Origin: Phascolomyces articulosus
Taxonomy: Eukaryota; Mucoromycota; Mucoromycetes; Mucorales; Lichtheimiaceae
NCBI GenBank assembly: GCA_025677815.1
Contig: JAIXMP010000029.1
Location: 310,001-374,000, forward strand
Reading direction: 5' to 3'
Length of the DNA: 64,000 nucleotides
Shown here: positions 10,657 through 24,045 of the stretch, piece after piece
How positions within the stretch are numbered: position 1 is the stretch's first letter
Layout of the letters: every line of letters starts with the position of its first letter
The notes under the pieces: generated by a model
The model's database searches: none
Seen by the model: the letters and a program-made list of their open reading frames with translations, nothing else
Told to the model about the DNA's origin: nothing
Translations under genes and position numbers: made by a program

Positions 10657-13600
10657 TGCAACAACAAAATAATAATCCATCAAATGCATCCCTCGCAGAA
10701 ACAATTACTACCGAAAAGAAACATTCGAATCCTGTCAAAGCATCTAGTATTGATATAAATGGTAAAAAAGGCTTCCTTTTTTGATTTTATTAAATTACAT
10801 TATTTATATGTAACTAATTATAATGATTTTTTAATTAAAAAAACTCTCTAGATGCGATGGAGGAATATGAACAAGTAAAACGTGAATTATCACATATCAG
10901 TCGACAAGCATCTGTTCGACATGGTACACTTGAAGAAGGTGGTGCCGAAGCAGAAATATTTAATCTCGATGACTTTTTACAAAATATGACCCAAGAAAGT
11001 AAAACTGCTGGTCTTCGATCCAAACACCTTGGTGTTGTATGGAAAAATTTAACAGTCGAAGTATGTATTATTATGATTATTTACTGGATGGATATATTGA
11101 AAATCAATAAAATGATCACTGAATTTTTTCTGTTCTTTGTTAAAAAAAATGTGTAGGGCTTGGGTGCTGATGCGCATACTATTCCAAATATACTAACTGC
11201 CGTGACATCCATTCTTAAACCATGGAAATATTTTGGGATTGGGATAACCTCCAGTCGCAAGACCATTTTACAAAATTTGACCGGTTTTTGTAAAGAAGGC
11301 GAAATGCTCCTTGTCCTTGGTCGCCCAGGCGCCGGTTGTACCAGTTTACTTCGTGTTTTGGCCAATATGCATGCCTCCTATACCAAAATAGATGGTCAAA
11401 TCAGCTATGGTGGAATTGAAGCGACTGAATTTGGGAAGCGCTACCGTGGTCAAGTGATTTATAATGCAGAAGAAGATGTTCATTACAGTGTTTTGAATGT
11501 AAAGCAAACGCTCCAATTTGCATTGCGTACCAAGACACCAGGCGCACGTTTACCCAATGAGACCAAAAAAGAATTCGTCAACAAGATCATTTATCTCTTA
11601 GGCAACATGCTGGGTCTGACAAAGCAAATGAATACGTTGGTTGGCGATGCTTTCTTGCGCGGTTTATCCGGTGGTGAACGTAAACGTCTTTCTATAGCTG
11701 AAGTCATGACAACACAAAGTGCTGTGACCTGTTGGGATTGTTCCACGCGTGGTCTAGACGCTGCTTCTGCGTATGATTTTGTGAAATCACTTCGTATCAT
11801 GACCAATGTCGGCAAAAAGACTACCATTGCCAGCTTTTATCAAGCATCCGATGGTATTTTTGATTTATTTGACAAGATTTTACTGTTGGATGCTGGTAAA
11901 TGTCTTTATTTTGGACCTGCATCCGAAGCCAAGGCATATTTTGAAAACTTAGGATTTTATTGTCAACCACGTAAATCCATACCTGATTTCTTAACTGGTC
12001 TATGTAACCTCGTGGAACGACAATTACTACCAGGCGCAGAACATCATGCTCCTAAACATCCATCTGATTTTGAACGTGCGTACTATACATCCTCCATGTA
12101 CAAGCGTATGATGGCTGAATTAGAAACATATCAAAATCAAGTGTCGCAAGAAAATCAAGCACAAAATTTCAAGGATGCTGTTACTGAAGAACATCAAAAA
12201 CGCGCTTTTCAGAAACAACCTTATACTGCATCTTTTTATCAACAAGTCAAGGCTTTGACCATTCGACAAGCATTATTGTTGATGAAAGATCATGAATCAC
12301 TTATCTCTCGTTATTTTACTGTTTTGGTGCTTAGTTTGATCACTGCTTCTTGCTTCTTCAATCTTCCATTGGATGGATCTGGTGCCTTCGGGCGTAGTGG
12401 TATGCTTATGTTTACTGCTTTGACTGTAAGTTTATATTGAAATAAGCATTTAAATCATGTATTTTAATTGTAGAACTGATTTTAATACATAATATTTTAA
12501 TGATAGAATGCATTTTTGTCTGAAACCGAGCTTATTGTATTTTTCGTTGGGCGACCTATTCTCGAAAAACATAAGCACTTTGCCATGTATCGCCCATCTG
12601 CGTTTTACTTGGCCCAAGTTCTTACTGATATTCCATTATCTATAGCTCAAGGTAAATAATGTTGTTTATTTTAATATTATCAAAAAAAATGTACGCGGAA
12701 AAAAAAGTAAATCTAATATCAACTATAATTCTTGATATATATTATAGTTCTTTTATGGAGTATTTGCTCATATTTCATGGCAGGTCTTAATTTAACAGCA
12801 AGTCGATTCTTTACTCATATCCTCATATTATTTTTTGTTAACATGACAATGAATGGCTTTTTCCGACTTTTGGGTACACCTGTGAATAAATACTATCTTG
12901 CTTCCCAGATTGCTGGTGGTTTACTTATCGCTGTCTTTATGTACATTGGTTTTATGGTTCCCTATGAATCGATGCCTCCTTGGTTCTTTTGGTATATATT
13001 TCTTTTGATTATTTCTTTTTTTAAAGATAATTTTAAACTATTTATTATGCGTATTATTAATCAATCTAATATTTATATTTAATGTATGTTATAGGATCTT
13101 CTGGATTAATCCAATTGCCTATGGTTACAAAGCTCTTCTCATTAATGAAATGTCCGGTCAAATCTATAGCTGTGAAGGTCCTGGTAATTCAGTTCCGTTT
13201 GGGCCAGGCTATGATGATTGGAGTCACAAGATCTGTACCATGAAAGGTGGTCAACCTGGAGAAAACTTTGTTCGAGGTGATGCCTTTTTGCGTACCTTAA
13301 ATTATGAACCAACCCATCTTTGGGCACCCGACTTCATTGCTCTGGTCGGTTTCTTCATACTCTTTACAATTGCTGTTGCCATTGCCTTGGAACTCAAGAA
13401 TAAAACAGGTGACAGTGCCTCTGGAAGTAGCACCAAACTCTATCTTCCTGGTAAGGCACCTAAACCACGCACTGAACAAGAAGAAGAAGAACGGTTACGA
13501 AAACAACAAGAAACCACGGATAAACTCAGCAATATGGCTACAGGTGCTACGTTTTCTTGGCATCATGTTGATTATTCTGTACCCTTTAAAGGTGGTCCAT

Positions 13601-15620
13601 TGCAACTCTTGAACGATGTTTCCGGTATTGTCAAACCTGGTCACCTCACTGCCTTGATGGGTTCATCCGGTGCTGGTAAAACAACACTTCTCGATGTACT
13701 TGCTCAAAGAAAGACAATTGGTAAAGTCGATGGCCGTATCTATCTCAACAACGAAACTTTGCAAAAGGATTTCGAACGTATCACGGCTTATTGTGAACAA
13801 ATGGATATTCATCAACCGATGAATACGGTGCGAGAGATTATGCAATTTTCTGCTTATTTACGACAAGATGCCGCCATTTCCAAAGAGGAAAAAGATGCCT
13901 ATGTAGAAGAAATCATTGAGCTACTTGAAATGGAAGATATTGCCGATGCTCAGATTGGTACCGTAGAAGAAGGATGTGGTATTTCGGTGGAAGAACGCAA
14001 GCGTCTGACCATCGGTGTTGAATTGGTCAGTAAACCCAAGCTATTGTTTTTGGATGAACCTACCTCAGGATTAGATGCCCAAAGTTCATTTAATATTGTT
14101 CGTTTCTTGCGCAAGTTAGCCGATGCCGGTTGGCCCGTCCTTTGTACCATTCATCAGCCTTCTTCGATCCTATTTGAATATTTTGATCATTTGTTGTTGC
14201 TTGTCCGCGGTGGTCGTACTGCATATTATGGTCCCATCGGTAAAGATGCACGTATCATGATTGACTATTTTGAATCCAATGGAGGTCCCCGATGTGATCC
14301 ACAAGCAAACCCTGCCGAATATATCCTTGAAGTGGTTGGTGCTGGTACTGCAGCCACATCGGGAATAAAAGATTGGGCTGACATTTGGAAAAAATCACCC
14401 CAAGCACAAGCATTGGAGCAAGAATTGGAGGGAATTCATCAAGGTGCTCAAAAGAATCCGTCAAGAAAAACATTAACGTATGCCACAAATTTTGGGACTC
14501 AACTTTGGTTTGTCTTTAACCGTTTATGGATAATTTATTGGCGTTCTTATGCATACAATATCGGCCGTTTTATATCCATCATGTTCACATCCTTGTTTTG
14601 TGGTTTCTCCTATTGGAAAATGGCCTATACCATCTCTGATATGCAAAATCGAGCTTTCATTATGCTTGCTACATTGATGATGGGCGAAACTTTGGTAAAT
14701 ATAAAACGTTCTTTTTTATAACGTCCTGTATATTATTATGAAAAAAATTATAAAAACGAATAACTTTCTCGATATCATTTAACTCTTTTAATTATATTAG
14801 ATTCTTGCTGGTCAGCCCAAGTTACTGACTGAACGTCTCTATTTCCGTCGAGAGTATGCGTCACGATTTTATAGCTGGCTACCGTTCGCAATCTCAATTA
14901 TTACGATTGAGATTTTCTATGCATTAATATATGTGGTATTTTTTCAATGCGGAATTTTTTGGTCAGCTGGTTTTGTCAATACAGCTGAAGCCGGTGGGTA
15001 CTTTTATATTATGATGGTCGCTTGTATGATTTGGGCAATTTCTCTCGGTTTCCTCATTGCTTCCTTGGGTGAACATGAAACAATTGGTGCAGTTATCAAT
15101 ACTCTCGCTATGATTATTTTGTTCTTATTTGCCGGTTTGTTACAACCACCAGATGCAATGCCTAATTTTTATAGTTCATGGCTTTATTGGGCAAATCCTT
15201 ATCATTATTATGTTGGTAAGTACAAGCTTTCTTGTGTCCTAAAAAACAAACTGTTTATTAAAATTTTATATAATTATTTTGTTTACTATAGAGGGTCTAC
15301 TTGTAAATGAAATGGAAACATTACCTATTATATGCAAAGAACGGGATGTGAAAATATTCACCACTCCTCCAGGACAAACATGTGGTGAATACATGACCAA
15401 CTTTTTCACTATGGGTGGCACTGGCTATCTCCAAGATGCCAACGCAACTGATGTTTGTCATTATTGTGCTTTTACATCAGCTCAAGAGTATTATACAACA
15501 ACGTATAATTGGTCCGCATCCCATAAATGGAGAAATCTAGGCATTGTCTTTGCATTTGGTACATTTAATATCTTGGTCTTCTTTGTTTTGACGTTTTGGA
15601 GACGTAAAGCCCAAAGATAA
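10653..15620 (+). CDS. Full-size PDR-type (ABCG) multidrug ABC transporter
   Basis: Eight exons (10653-10761, 10852-11060, 11157-12425, 12507-12651, 12748-12991, 13095-14694, 14801-15215, 15292-15620) give 1439 residues, with PDR topology NBD1-TMD1-NBD2-TMD2. NBD1: Walker A GRPGAGCTSL with Cys in place of the Lys (near residue 165), signature LSGGERKRLSIAE, Walker B region CWDCSTRGLDAA. NBD2: canonical Walker A GSSGAGKTTLLD (near 850), deviant signature ISVEERKRLTIG, canonical Walker B LLFLDEPTSGLD. This leaves one canonical and one degenerate composite ATP site, as is standard for PDR pumps. Each half ends in about six membrane segments, with Cys-bearing extracellular loops before the last helices (SCEGPG, CTMKGG; VCHYCAF). 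The expected role is plasma-membrane efflux of drugs or lipids; the substrate is unknown. Confidence 0.93.
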
Positions 15621-16168
15621 AAAGATACACATATATATTTATAGCATTTCTATTGTTTTTGTTCTTTCATATATTTTTCTGTTCCTTGCTACATATGTTC
15701 CTATTTTAGCAAAGAAGTAATTCCATGTCAAACTACTCTTTATTCATGTATTATTAATTTTACTACTATAACATAGTTTAAAATTCATATCAATTAACCC
15801 ATATAGAAACATGCAAAGTAAATCATTTCCCTCCCCCTTTTTTTTTTACCAAATCACCTCAGCCTGAAATAGACACCTAATGATATTTATTAAAAGCAAG
15901 CTGTCAGTCCTATCATTTTGTAACATTGTTTTCTTTTGCTAGTATGAATCTCAACTTGTATGACTCCTCCATCCTTCTCCTCAAACAAGTCAACTGTATT
16001 GTTTATTATGTCCTCTTACCTATTTTGTATATTACATAAAGCGTAACAAGATTAGAACATTATTGTAAAAAGTTTTTCCGTTACTGCGGTTCGTGTCACA
16101 CCTTCACTTGTAATTAATTCTTATCACCAACCGAGCTGCCCATGGACGTATATTTCTAATTCAAGAAA
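15621..16168. other. Intergenic region
   Basis: AT-rich 3' flank of the ABC gene and upstream region of the F-box gene. I see no coding frame or structured element. Confidence 0.5.
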
Positions 16169-19152
16169 ATGACTCAATTGCAAGACGCAGCAGCATCAGA
16201 TCATCCTTCACCTCTCGACATGGAACAAGCCAAAGACAAATTTTTTCATGAACAAGTTATTGACTTAACGAAATGGGCATTGTCAGAGACTGATGCACTC
16301 CACAATAAAATATTAAAAGCAGGTTTATCCAGTCAACTCGCAATGGCTTATGGAAACATTGGTCAATGGGGTGAAGCATTTGACACAGTGAATACTATTT
16401 TTGAAATTACTCCTCATTTACCAGAAGGATATCTGTGTGAAAGCCAACTGTATTTGATGCAAGGTTATATACCACGAGCAGTCGATAGTATCAACAAAGG
16501 GTTAGAACAGATACCCAATGATGATGCAACTTTGCAACACCAAGCCATGTTACTATCATCTTACCAACATCAACAACAAGAACAACAGTTTGATAAAAAG
16601 CAATATTATGATAGCATTATTGAAAATACAACGTGGACTTTGGATGCAGACAGCCCTTCGATGACACCAGATATTACGATGCGCCTATACAAATTGCGTG
16701 CGGTTACGTATGGGAAGATATATCAGTTCACTAAAGCGTTCAAGGATGCCGACACGCTTTCTGATCTTTTTTCAGATATACCAGATGTATTTCTTTGTTA
16801 TGGTCAGTTGTATTGGATCCAAGGGTTCAAGCGTCGCGCATTAGAAAAGATAGATGAAGGCTTGATACAGTTTCCGGATGATCCACGTTTGAAACGTGAA
16901 GCGGCGGTATTATTACAACAGCTACGACGGGTCGATATCTTTGCGACTGCGCCTCTAGAAATTACGGATCGTATTATTGCCTACCTGGATCCTATAAAGC
17001 ATGTACTGTCCCCTTCTCCGTCATTACTCAGTGTATCTAAAACATGGCGATCCAGAATTTTAAACTGTGTCAGTCTTTGGTCTACCGTGAATACATTTGA
17101 TTTTTATGTGGACGATGAAGAAAGTGTACTTAGGGCTATTGATCAATTTTGCTATGTTTTACCCTTGGTGAGTCGTTATATCAACAAACTAGTGATTCGT
17201 GCGGGCCCTAATGTGAAGCAATATTCGGCATTTATTCATGAAGTAAAAAAAGGAAGTTTCACTAACCTCCGATCACTCTCTGTAAATTGTAAGTGGTTAT
17301 ATGCTATTAGAAGGGTGATGAATAAGTAGAAACAAAAATAGGCAGGGGAGTTAGCAGTGAAATCTAAACGCTGTGAAACTACCATCGTATTATTATTGGG
17401 AAAACACATATGTGTGAATTCTTAGTATCACTGAATAAATAACAAAGATAAATTTCATTTTATGTCTATTAGCTACCCGTTGGGATGTTTGGAATATGAA
17501 ACGATTATCGAACGGTTCTATGCTACGTGTATTACAGCACATTGGCCCCCAATTAACGAGACTTGATGTCATTAAACCTCACACACGCAGTAACAGTATT
17601 CTGCAGAATGTTTTATTGATATTCTCACTATGCCCAAATCTAAAAACTCTTTGTGTAGAAGAAAATGCGGCAACATGGACTCATGATACTGATAACGAAG
17701 TAGAAGAAGAAGAATCACCCGACAGTAGCAATGATGATACTCTTTTAGCAACAATAGCAGCAATACAACAACAGCAAAGTACTAGTAATATCAATAACAA
17801 TAACAACTTGCCCAGAAACACGACAGCCCTTGATAAGCTTTATCTTGTTGGTAGAGGTATTGAAAATCAGGCACTAGAATCAATTCTTCAACGTTGTCCC
17901 GACTTGAAATTTTTTGAACTTCATGGACATAGTCATGACCAAGGAGAAATTGCGGGTATTATCCAGCGACACTGTCGTAATTTATATCATTTTGGTCTTA
18001 ACACGGCGATCAGTGACAACGATGAACGCCTAAAACAACTTACATCCTATTTTCATTCATCAGAAAGACTTCATAAAGTAAAGGACCTAGAAGATCATCA
18101 AGGTGCCAACAATTTCAACGGACCACAACTAAAATACCTCTATAGTACCCATTATATGAACAGATTACCCACACAATTAGCACTTATTTCAGCCTACAGT
18201 AATACGCTTAAGGGTCTTAAATTGAGCATGGATAAAGATCCTTTCCATAGAATGGACGTAGACCCATCTACTGTTATACAACAACTGACATTCCCGGTGT
18301 TACGTAAATTGTCAATCATTGTCAGACGTAATACCCATCAAGTAGTTGCATCATTACTCCGACGATGTCCTGCCCTTGAACATGCAGTAATAGAGTTAGA
18401 TCATACCTACAAATCCGATGGCATTCTTTCATCCATGACAGCAGATTATTTACCGCGTATTGAACAACTTGATCTTGTTGCGCAAAAAGACATGGAAGTG
18501 GGTTGTGACGAACTGACACTCATATTAGAATCACATCATCGTCGAGCATTCAACAATCCAATATCGACAGGTGTACCTCAATCATTCCTGCGCAAAGTAT
18601 CGCTTTCTTGCTTTACCATTTCTTCATCATCTGACTTACTGGTATTACTTGCGAGTCTTCCTAAAATGGAAGCCATCGTGTTATCTGACTTGACTGTCTC
18701 CAAAGAAACGATGGATGATTTTGCCAACACTTTGATTACAGCAAGTGAATCATCATCATCAACAACATCACTAAAGCAACTCTCTCTTATTCGCTTACAA
18801 GATGCACTTACAGATGATACAATTGGTGTTTTCTGTTCTATTCCCACTCTCAAAAGTTTGGAACTGCAACGTATATTCAGAATTACTGATAAATGTGCAC
18901 AACATTTTGTAAAGGCGGCTTCACATTTGGAGCGTCTTGTAGTTCAGCGATGTCCTTTGATTTCAGTAGATTCTCTCAATCAAGCGAAGGAAAGTGGAGT
19001 GAAACACGTCGTATTCTCTTCTATGCTTCTTCGTCGAAGAACCGGTATGTGTTTTTTTGTTTACAAATACCATTCTATTGGTTTCTTTTATATATCTCAT
19101 TATTCCTTGCATTTTTTATTGTTATTTAGGTCAAACAACATTGTTGATGTAA
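16169..19152 (+). CDS. TPR / F-box / leucine-rich-repeat protein (Pof3/Dia2-like)
   Basis: Three exons (16169-17288, 17473-19044, 19130-19152) give 904 residues; the last exon adds only seven residues. Residues 1-250 form TPR-like helical pairs (MAYGNIGQWGEAFDT; LYKLRAVTYGKIYQFTKAFKD). Residues about 252-305 resemble an F-box (ATAPLEITDRIIAYLDP, then LLSVSKTWRSRILNCVSLW), with a short insert between the helices. The rest is LRR-like (LTRLDVI, LDKLYLVG, LKQLSLIRLQ, LERLVVQRCPLIS), interrupted by an Asn/Gln/acidic low-complexity loop around residue 460. The TPR-F-box-LRR order is that of S. pombe Pof3 and S. cerevisiae Dia2, SCF substrate receptors in genome stability. Mucoralean genomes carry several such proteins, so strict orthology is not claimed. 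Confidence 0.8.
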
Positions 19153-19535
19153 TGATTGATAGAATGGAATATAATATATATTACGGCATAAACGGGTGAT
19201 TCTTAGATTTATTAATAATAAATTTGGTACCTGGAATATAAAATTAGTTGTGTGGTAACTGAGTCCAAAAGACAAATAAATAAATAAAAAGGAGAGAAGA
19301 GGCTAAGACACACAAAACAACATCCTTAAAGGGGATCGTCGCCAAGAAAGTTACACAGACCGAACCCATTTTCTATTTTTATATACCTTGGGCTATTTCG
19401 CATATGAATTCGGTTTACTTTCTTTCTTTCTTCCTTCTTTCTACTTTTTTACCAAGCTATTTCTACCAGCAACAAAAAAACAACAGCGAACTTTTTCTTT
19501 TTGTTATTCCTTGACCATTCACTACTTACAAATAT
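19153..19535. other. Intergenic region
   Basis: Short AT-rich stretch between the F-box gene and the M50B-like gene. CT-rich sequence at about 19420-19520 directly precedes the start codon, a common fungal promoter and 5' UTR feature. Confidence 0.45.
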
Positions 19536-20757
19536 ATGGCTCCAGTAATAGACGATCAGACGAGTTATACTCATTACCTTGTTGCACGACAAGCTGTTCA
19601 AGATGAGGCAATGAATCGTTTAACACCTACAGAAGATCAACGCATAACCCTCATTGTGATTGGTGCTTATGTTGCTGCCGTTCTTATATTATGGAATATG
19701 CCTGTTATTAAAATTGTTCTCGCACCTTTCAAGGTAAAAAAAAAAAGGACTAGTGGTTCCTGTTTGTTTTTGCTCGTGTGTGTTTTAGATTATTAGGTAT
19801 AAATACACTCAATATCTAAACAAAAATACGTTGATACTTTATAGCTCTTGACAGTCGGTTTACATGAATTCTCTCATGCTATTGTTGGTTGTATGACTTG
19901 TGCAAAAATTGAAGCTATTGAAATTGATCCAGATGAAGGCGGTGTTACTCGTATGGTAAAACGGCAACAAAATAAAAGATCACAGAGAAAGAAAGTCAAT
20001 GAAGATAATTAAATAAGTGAATTATTATTTATTATATTATTTATTTTAGCGTGGTGGCATTCCTATGTGTACATTGCCAGCAGGCTATCTTGGATCATCA
20101 CTAATTGGCGCTATTCTTGTCATGTGTGGATTTGATATTCTTGCATCCAAAGTGGCTTCGATCTTTTTAGGCGTTTGTTTATTATTCACATTATGGTGGG
20201 CTAGAAATTGGCTCACGCGTGGTATCGGTGTTCTTTTCATTGGTTTGATTGTCCTTTTATGGCTTGTTGCAGGAAGTGTTGGTTTGAAATACTTTGTATT
20301 GTTTGTTGGGTAAGTTGCATTGCATCATTGAATATCCAAGAGAAAAATGGGATGAGAAAATGGAATACATGGACTTTACTGGTTTTTTTTCTTTGTGCTA
20401 ATTGTTTTAAATTATAGTGTTATGTCCTGTATGTATTGTCTTTGGGATATTCTTGATGATTTGGTATTCCGGAAAGCGTATGAATCAGATGCATCGAAAT
20501 TTGCCAAACAGTGTGGAGGATGTATGTCGAGTCGTGTCTGGGGTGTTATTTGGTTTTTTATTAGTTTGATCTTCTTTATAGCTGGTATATTAATTGGTCT
20601 AGCCGCATTTAAAGGTAATATTTTAATAGTTTATTGTGTTATAACATGTCAAAATATGGTTTGGACTGATTCATTTTTTTATGATGGATCATTTTTTTAT
20701 ACAGACGATAAAGAAACTCAGCAACAACGCGCCGATAGCCTTGGCACTTTGCAATAA
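19536..20757 (+). CDS. M50B-like membrane metallopeptidase
   Basis: Five exons (19536-19733, 19845-19955, 20050-20309, 20418-20614, 20705-20757) give 272 residues. A first membrane segment (about residues 33-55) is followed by LLTVGLHEFSHAIVG with a zinc-binding HExxH (HEFSH, near residue 74). Then come a charged loop (IEIDPDEGG), GGIPMCTLPAGYLGSSL and four to five further hydrophobic segments. This matches the Peptidase_M50B-like family, whose members resemble site-2 proteases with an intramembrane HExxH and a PAGYLG-type motif. Likely in ER or Golgi membranes. The substrate is unknown, and catalytic activity is inferred from the intact HExxH. Confidence 0.85.
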
Positions 20758-21082
20758 ACATAAAGGTCCTTTTGTTATTAAGCCCCCATAATATTATACC
20801 AATATCCTCTTTTCTTTCACTTTTTCTGTTAGTCTCCCCTATCTTCTCTACCGTTCATCTTTACCTCTTATTCTGGTTATCTTTTTTGTACGTTTTATAT
20901 TTTCTCCTTTTTTTTTATTTTCTGTAAATATATAATTATATCTATCAAATATATATGAAATTAACTTAGTCGCCAAATAAGGATAAAAGGCAAAAAAAAA
21001 AAATATCGACAGACCAAACCATAACGCGTTCTCTTTTTATAACCAACTCCGCATAGTAACTTGACCTTTGAAATATATCACC
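20758..21082. other. Intergenic region
   Basis: Pyrimidine-rich and AT-rich spacer between two genes on the same strand. Nothing else seen. Confidence 0.45.
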
Positions 21083-22113
21083 ATGGTAAAAAGAAAAAAA
21101 ACCCTCACACACATGAATTCATCATGAAAGCAAATGAAATAACAATGGGTGTCCATTTTGACTTTTTTTATTTCTTTGCAATTGGATTTTTAGGCCAAAG
21201 CTCTTTGTGACATTGATGCTGAACTTGAAGCTAAACTCAAGGAGTTTCGTTTTGCAAAATATTCAAGTGGCAACGCTGCTTTTGTCTGTAAGTTGGATAA
21301 GATATATAGGAGGTGTTAGGTTTGACCATTGAAAACAAAGAATAACTCGATTCATTTTTCTCATTGTTTAGTACAAATCGATCGTAAACAATTGAAAATT
21401 GTAGAAGATGAAGTTTATGATAACATTTCCATTGAGGACCTTGTCGAAGGTAATATATTTTATTTGAAAAAGAAAATCGAATGTTATTTCGCTGTGGTAT
21501 CATTTCATATATTCAATTAAAAAAATCATGCAGAACTCCCAGAAAATAGTCCACGTTATATTGTCCTAAGCTACGAGGTAAAAAAAAAAAAAAAAATTAA
21601 TAACACAGCAGATTTGCATAGTATTTTGACAGCAATTCAACTCTCTTGAATAACACTTTTTTTTTTAAAAAAAAAAAAAATAAAGTTGATACATAGTGAT
21701 GGTCGTAAGAACTTCCCATTAGTATTTATCTACTGGACACCTTCCACTGCCAAGCCAGAAATCAATATGATTGTAAGTATTATTATCTCCAAACAATAAT
21801 AATAGAACTGCGCCCCTCCCTTTATAGAAACCTATTTTTGGATTTATGCGCTTGATTTAACTGTTTTTATTTTTCTTATAATAGTACGCATCTGCCAAGA
21901 CGTATCTTCAAGAAAAGATTGATGTTATTAAGGTAAAAAAAAAAAAAAACAAACAAACCTATTCTTAACTTGAGAATTCCTCTTCCTCTTCATTTTCTCC
22001 GGTCTGATTGTAACAAACCATCCATATTTTTTTTTCTCTAATAGGGCTTTGATATAAGAGAAGCAGATCAGCTCACTGATGAATTTCTTGAAAAGAGTTT
22101 GAAATTGATATAA
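21083..22113 (+). CDS. gmf1: Glia maturation factor homolog (ADF-H domain)
   Basis: Seven exons (21083-21085, 21194-21287, 21372-21449, 21534-21577, 21686-21772, 21885-21932, 22045-22113) encode 140 residues, the normal family length. Exon 1 carries only the ATG, followed by GTAAAA. The product is one ADF-homology domain: FRFAKYSSGNAAFVL, KIVEDE, SIEDLVEELPENSPRYIVLS, DGRKNFPLVFIYWTPS, EINMIYASAK and a C-terminal helix ending in FLEKSLKLI. Gmf1 binds Arp2/3 rather than actin and promotes debranching of actin networks, so a role at endocytic patches is expected. Introns occupy well over half of the gene, and several contain long A or T runs. Confidence 0.92.
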
Positions 22114-22382
22114 TAAATTGTAATAACCTTGTGACCAGAAACATATTTGAGTACCCATTCATCTCATAAGTAAAAAAAAAAAAAGAGAGATTAACAAGGC
22201 TATCAATCACAAATATTTATGTACAAAACGATGCATTTTTGATTTCTGCTTTTCGTAAATTGCTGTGTGCTATGATACAGCTCCTTTTATCTCTTCTCTC
22301 CATTTCGATCACTGCAAAAGAAAAAAAACCCAACTTCTTTCTAATTTTTATATTATTTATTTATACATTTGTAAAATATAAA

Positions 22383-24045
22383 TTATGGTATCCTAGCAGC
22401 TTCTCGTGCAATTTCACTAAATAAGAGCTTATTCCAATCGTCCACAGGACCGGGTAAACATGTATGGAGACAATCTGAATCTGGACGAGAATGAGCATCT
22501 CCTCGAAGATTGGCCATAGAAGAGATATTGAAAAATTTAACTCGATCATCGGCATATTCTTCAATAAGGTCCTAAAAAATAAAAGCAAAAGGTTTGAGTA
22601 AAAAAAAAACCCTCCTCTCTTTACTCTCATATGGCAACCTTCCCACTCTATTTGATACTTCTATTACCTTCCAAACTTCATCAAACTTGACATGCATATC
22701 CCATTGGTATTCTCCAGGTTTACGCTGTGGGACATGAGGTACTTTGCTGGGTTCAGTATATTGTGAACATTTGAGATGACCGTAAGGTGTGCTTCGGATC
22801 CAAACGCGTTGAACTGGTGTCAAGTTTTCAATCAAATGATCAAACACCACCTTCATCGCTTTTCTATAGGCTGCCACCATTTCTTCATCAGATTCATGGG
22901 GTCCCCATTTCTTATCAGTATGCCAATGTGGACCCTATAAACAAAGAAATAAGACGTTAGATCGTTATTATAGTTGCTCTTCTTTTCTAAAAAAATGTTG
23001 AAATAAAAGAGAGAGAAAATAAAACGAATCGAAAGCTTACGGTGTTGAGAACAATGTGATGAAATCGCGATAAAGCATGTTTCCTATAAAATAATCCACT
23101 TAGTCCAAATTGATCTTTTATAGCCTCTGCGTATCTTTTTTTTATAAATAAAAGCACGACTGTATCTCCCTTACCATGGATAATTACTGCCTTTTCCAAT
23201 CACATAACCTTCCTCGTCCATAGGGTCCAACAGCTTGAAATCATCTAACCGCACCAAATAATCTGAACGAAGGTATGCTAAACTAACAGCACCTTGAACC
23301 TGTAATTTATTTTCGTGTACAAGTTGACTGGCCCACATGTTTTGATTACCACCTGTAATATTGGTATCTCCTGGAGGATTATATAATTTTTCACCGAGTA
23401 AACAGGCCATACTTTCGAATTCCAATTGATTGATTGAATCACCCACAAACAGTAAAGGATGGTCAGCAATATAAGCTGATAATTTGTTGGCATCAAAAGG
23501 TACAAGTTCACACTTTTTTGGTTTCCATTGATAATCCAAACTTTATAAAACAGGTAGAAAAAAATAAGGAGAAGTCAGAAAAACACACGCTTCATCACAC
23601 ATAAACACACAAATTTATATACAAAACATGGCAGATATATATATATCACTTACATGTGGCGAGCACGGTCAAACTCACCGCCTTCATTATTACGACGATA
23701 ACACTTGTGTGGAAAATTCCAAGCACAATGATATTTTACTGCTTTTTCCACAGCAGCAGCCGTCTCTGCTTCAAGCTGGATAGGTTTTTTCACCCACTGG
23801 CCGTTATTATAGGTGTCACTGGTACAAAGTTGCTTATTTTTGGGTAAATCCACAAGTAAATCGATTTTGGCAGCATAATGATTGGTCGCTTCAGAATCAC
23901 GTTGGTCTGTTGGGACGATGGGGCCATCTTGCCAACTCCAAGTAAACATCCACAGAAGGACAAATGTAACAATAGCCACGATATAAACTGTACGTGACCA
24001 AAATAGTTGTGGTAAACTAGATGGCGGTGAATCAGGTAATGACAT
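22383..24045 (-). CDS. GDSL/PC-esterase-type membrane protein, possibly disrupted
   Basis: Five exons on the minus strand (23654-24045, 23175-23540, 23041-23134, 22668-22934, 22383-22571) read as a type II membrane protein: short cytosolic N-terminus, one membrane helix (about residues 19-38), then a lumenal PC-esterase domain. Motifs seen: block I LLFVGDSINQLEF with the catalytic Ser, HHIVLNTGPHWH, and C-terminal DCLHTCLPGPVDDWN with the Asp-His pair, as in plant TBL and related polysaccharide O-acetyltransferases. Likely a Golgi sugar-acyl transferase or esterase; the substrate is unknown. Oddity: the only phase-compatible splice between exons 2 and 3 (a 40-nt intron, 23135-23174) makes the junction codon TG|A, a stop where Trp would be expected. 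The downstream exons remain open and motif-rich, so this may be a nonsense allele, a base error or unusual splicing. Confidence 0.7.

Noticed and set aside
10835..11023. Minus-strand frame opposite the N-terminus of the ABC transporter
   Set aside because: Shadow of a real coding exon; no motif.
11160..12425. NBD1 Walker A with Cys in place of Lys as a sign of a dead ABC transporter
   Set aside because: This substitution, and the deviant NBD2 signature, are normal in fungal PDR pumps; the second composite site is complete.
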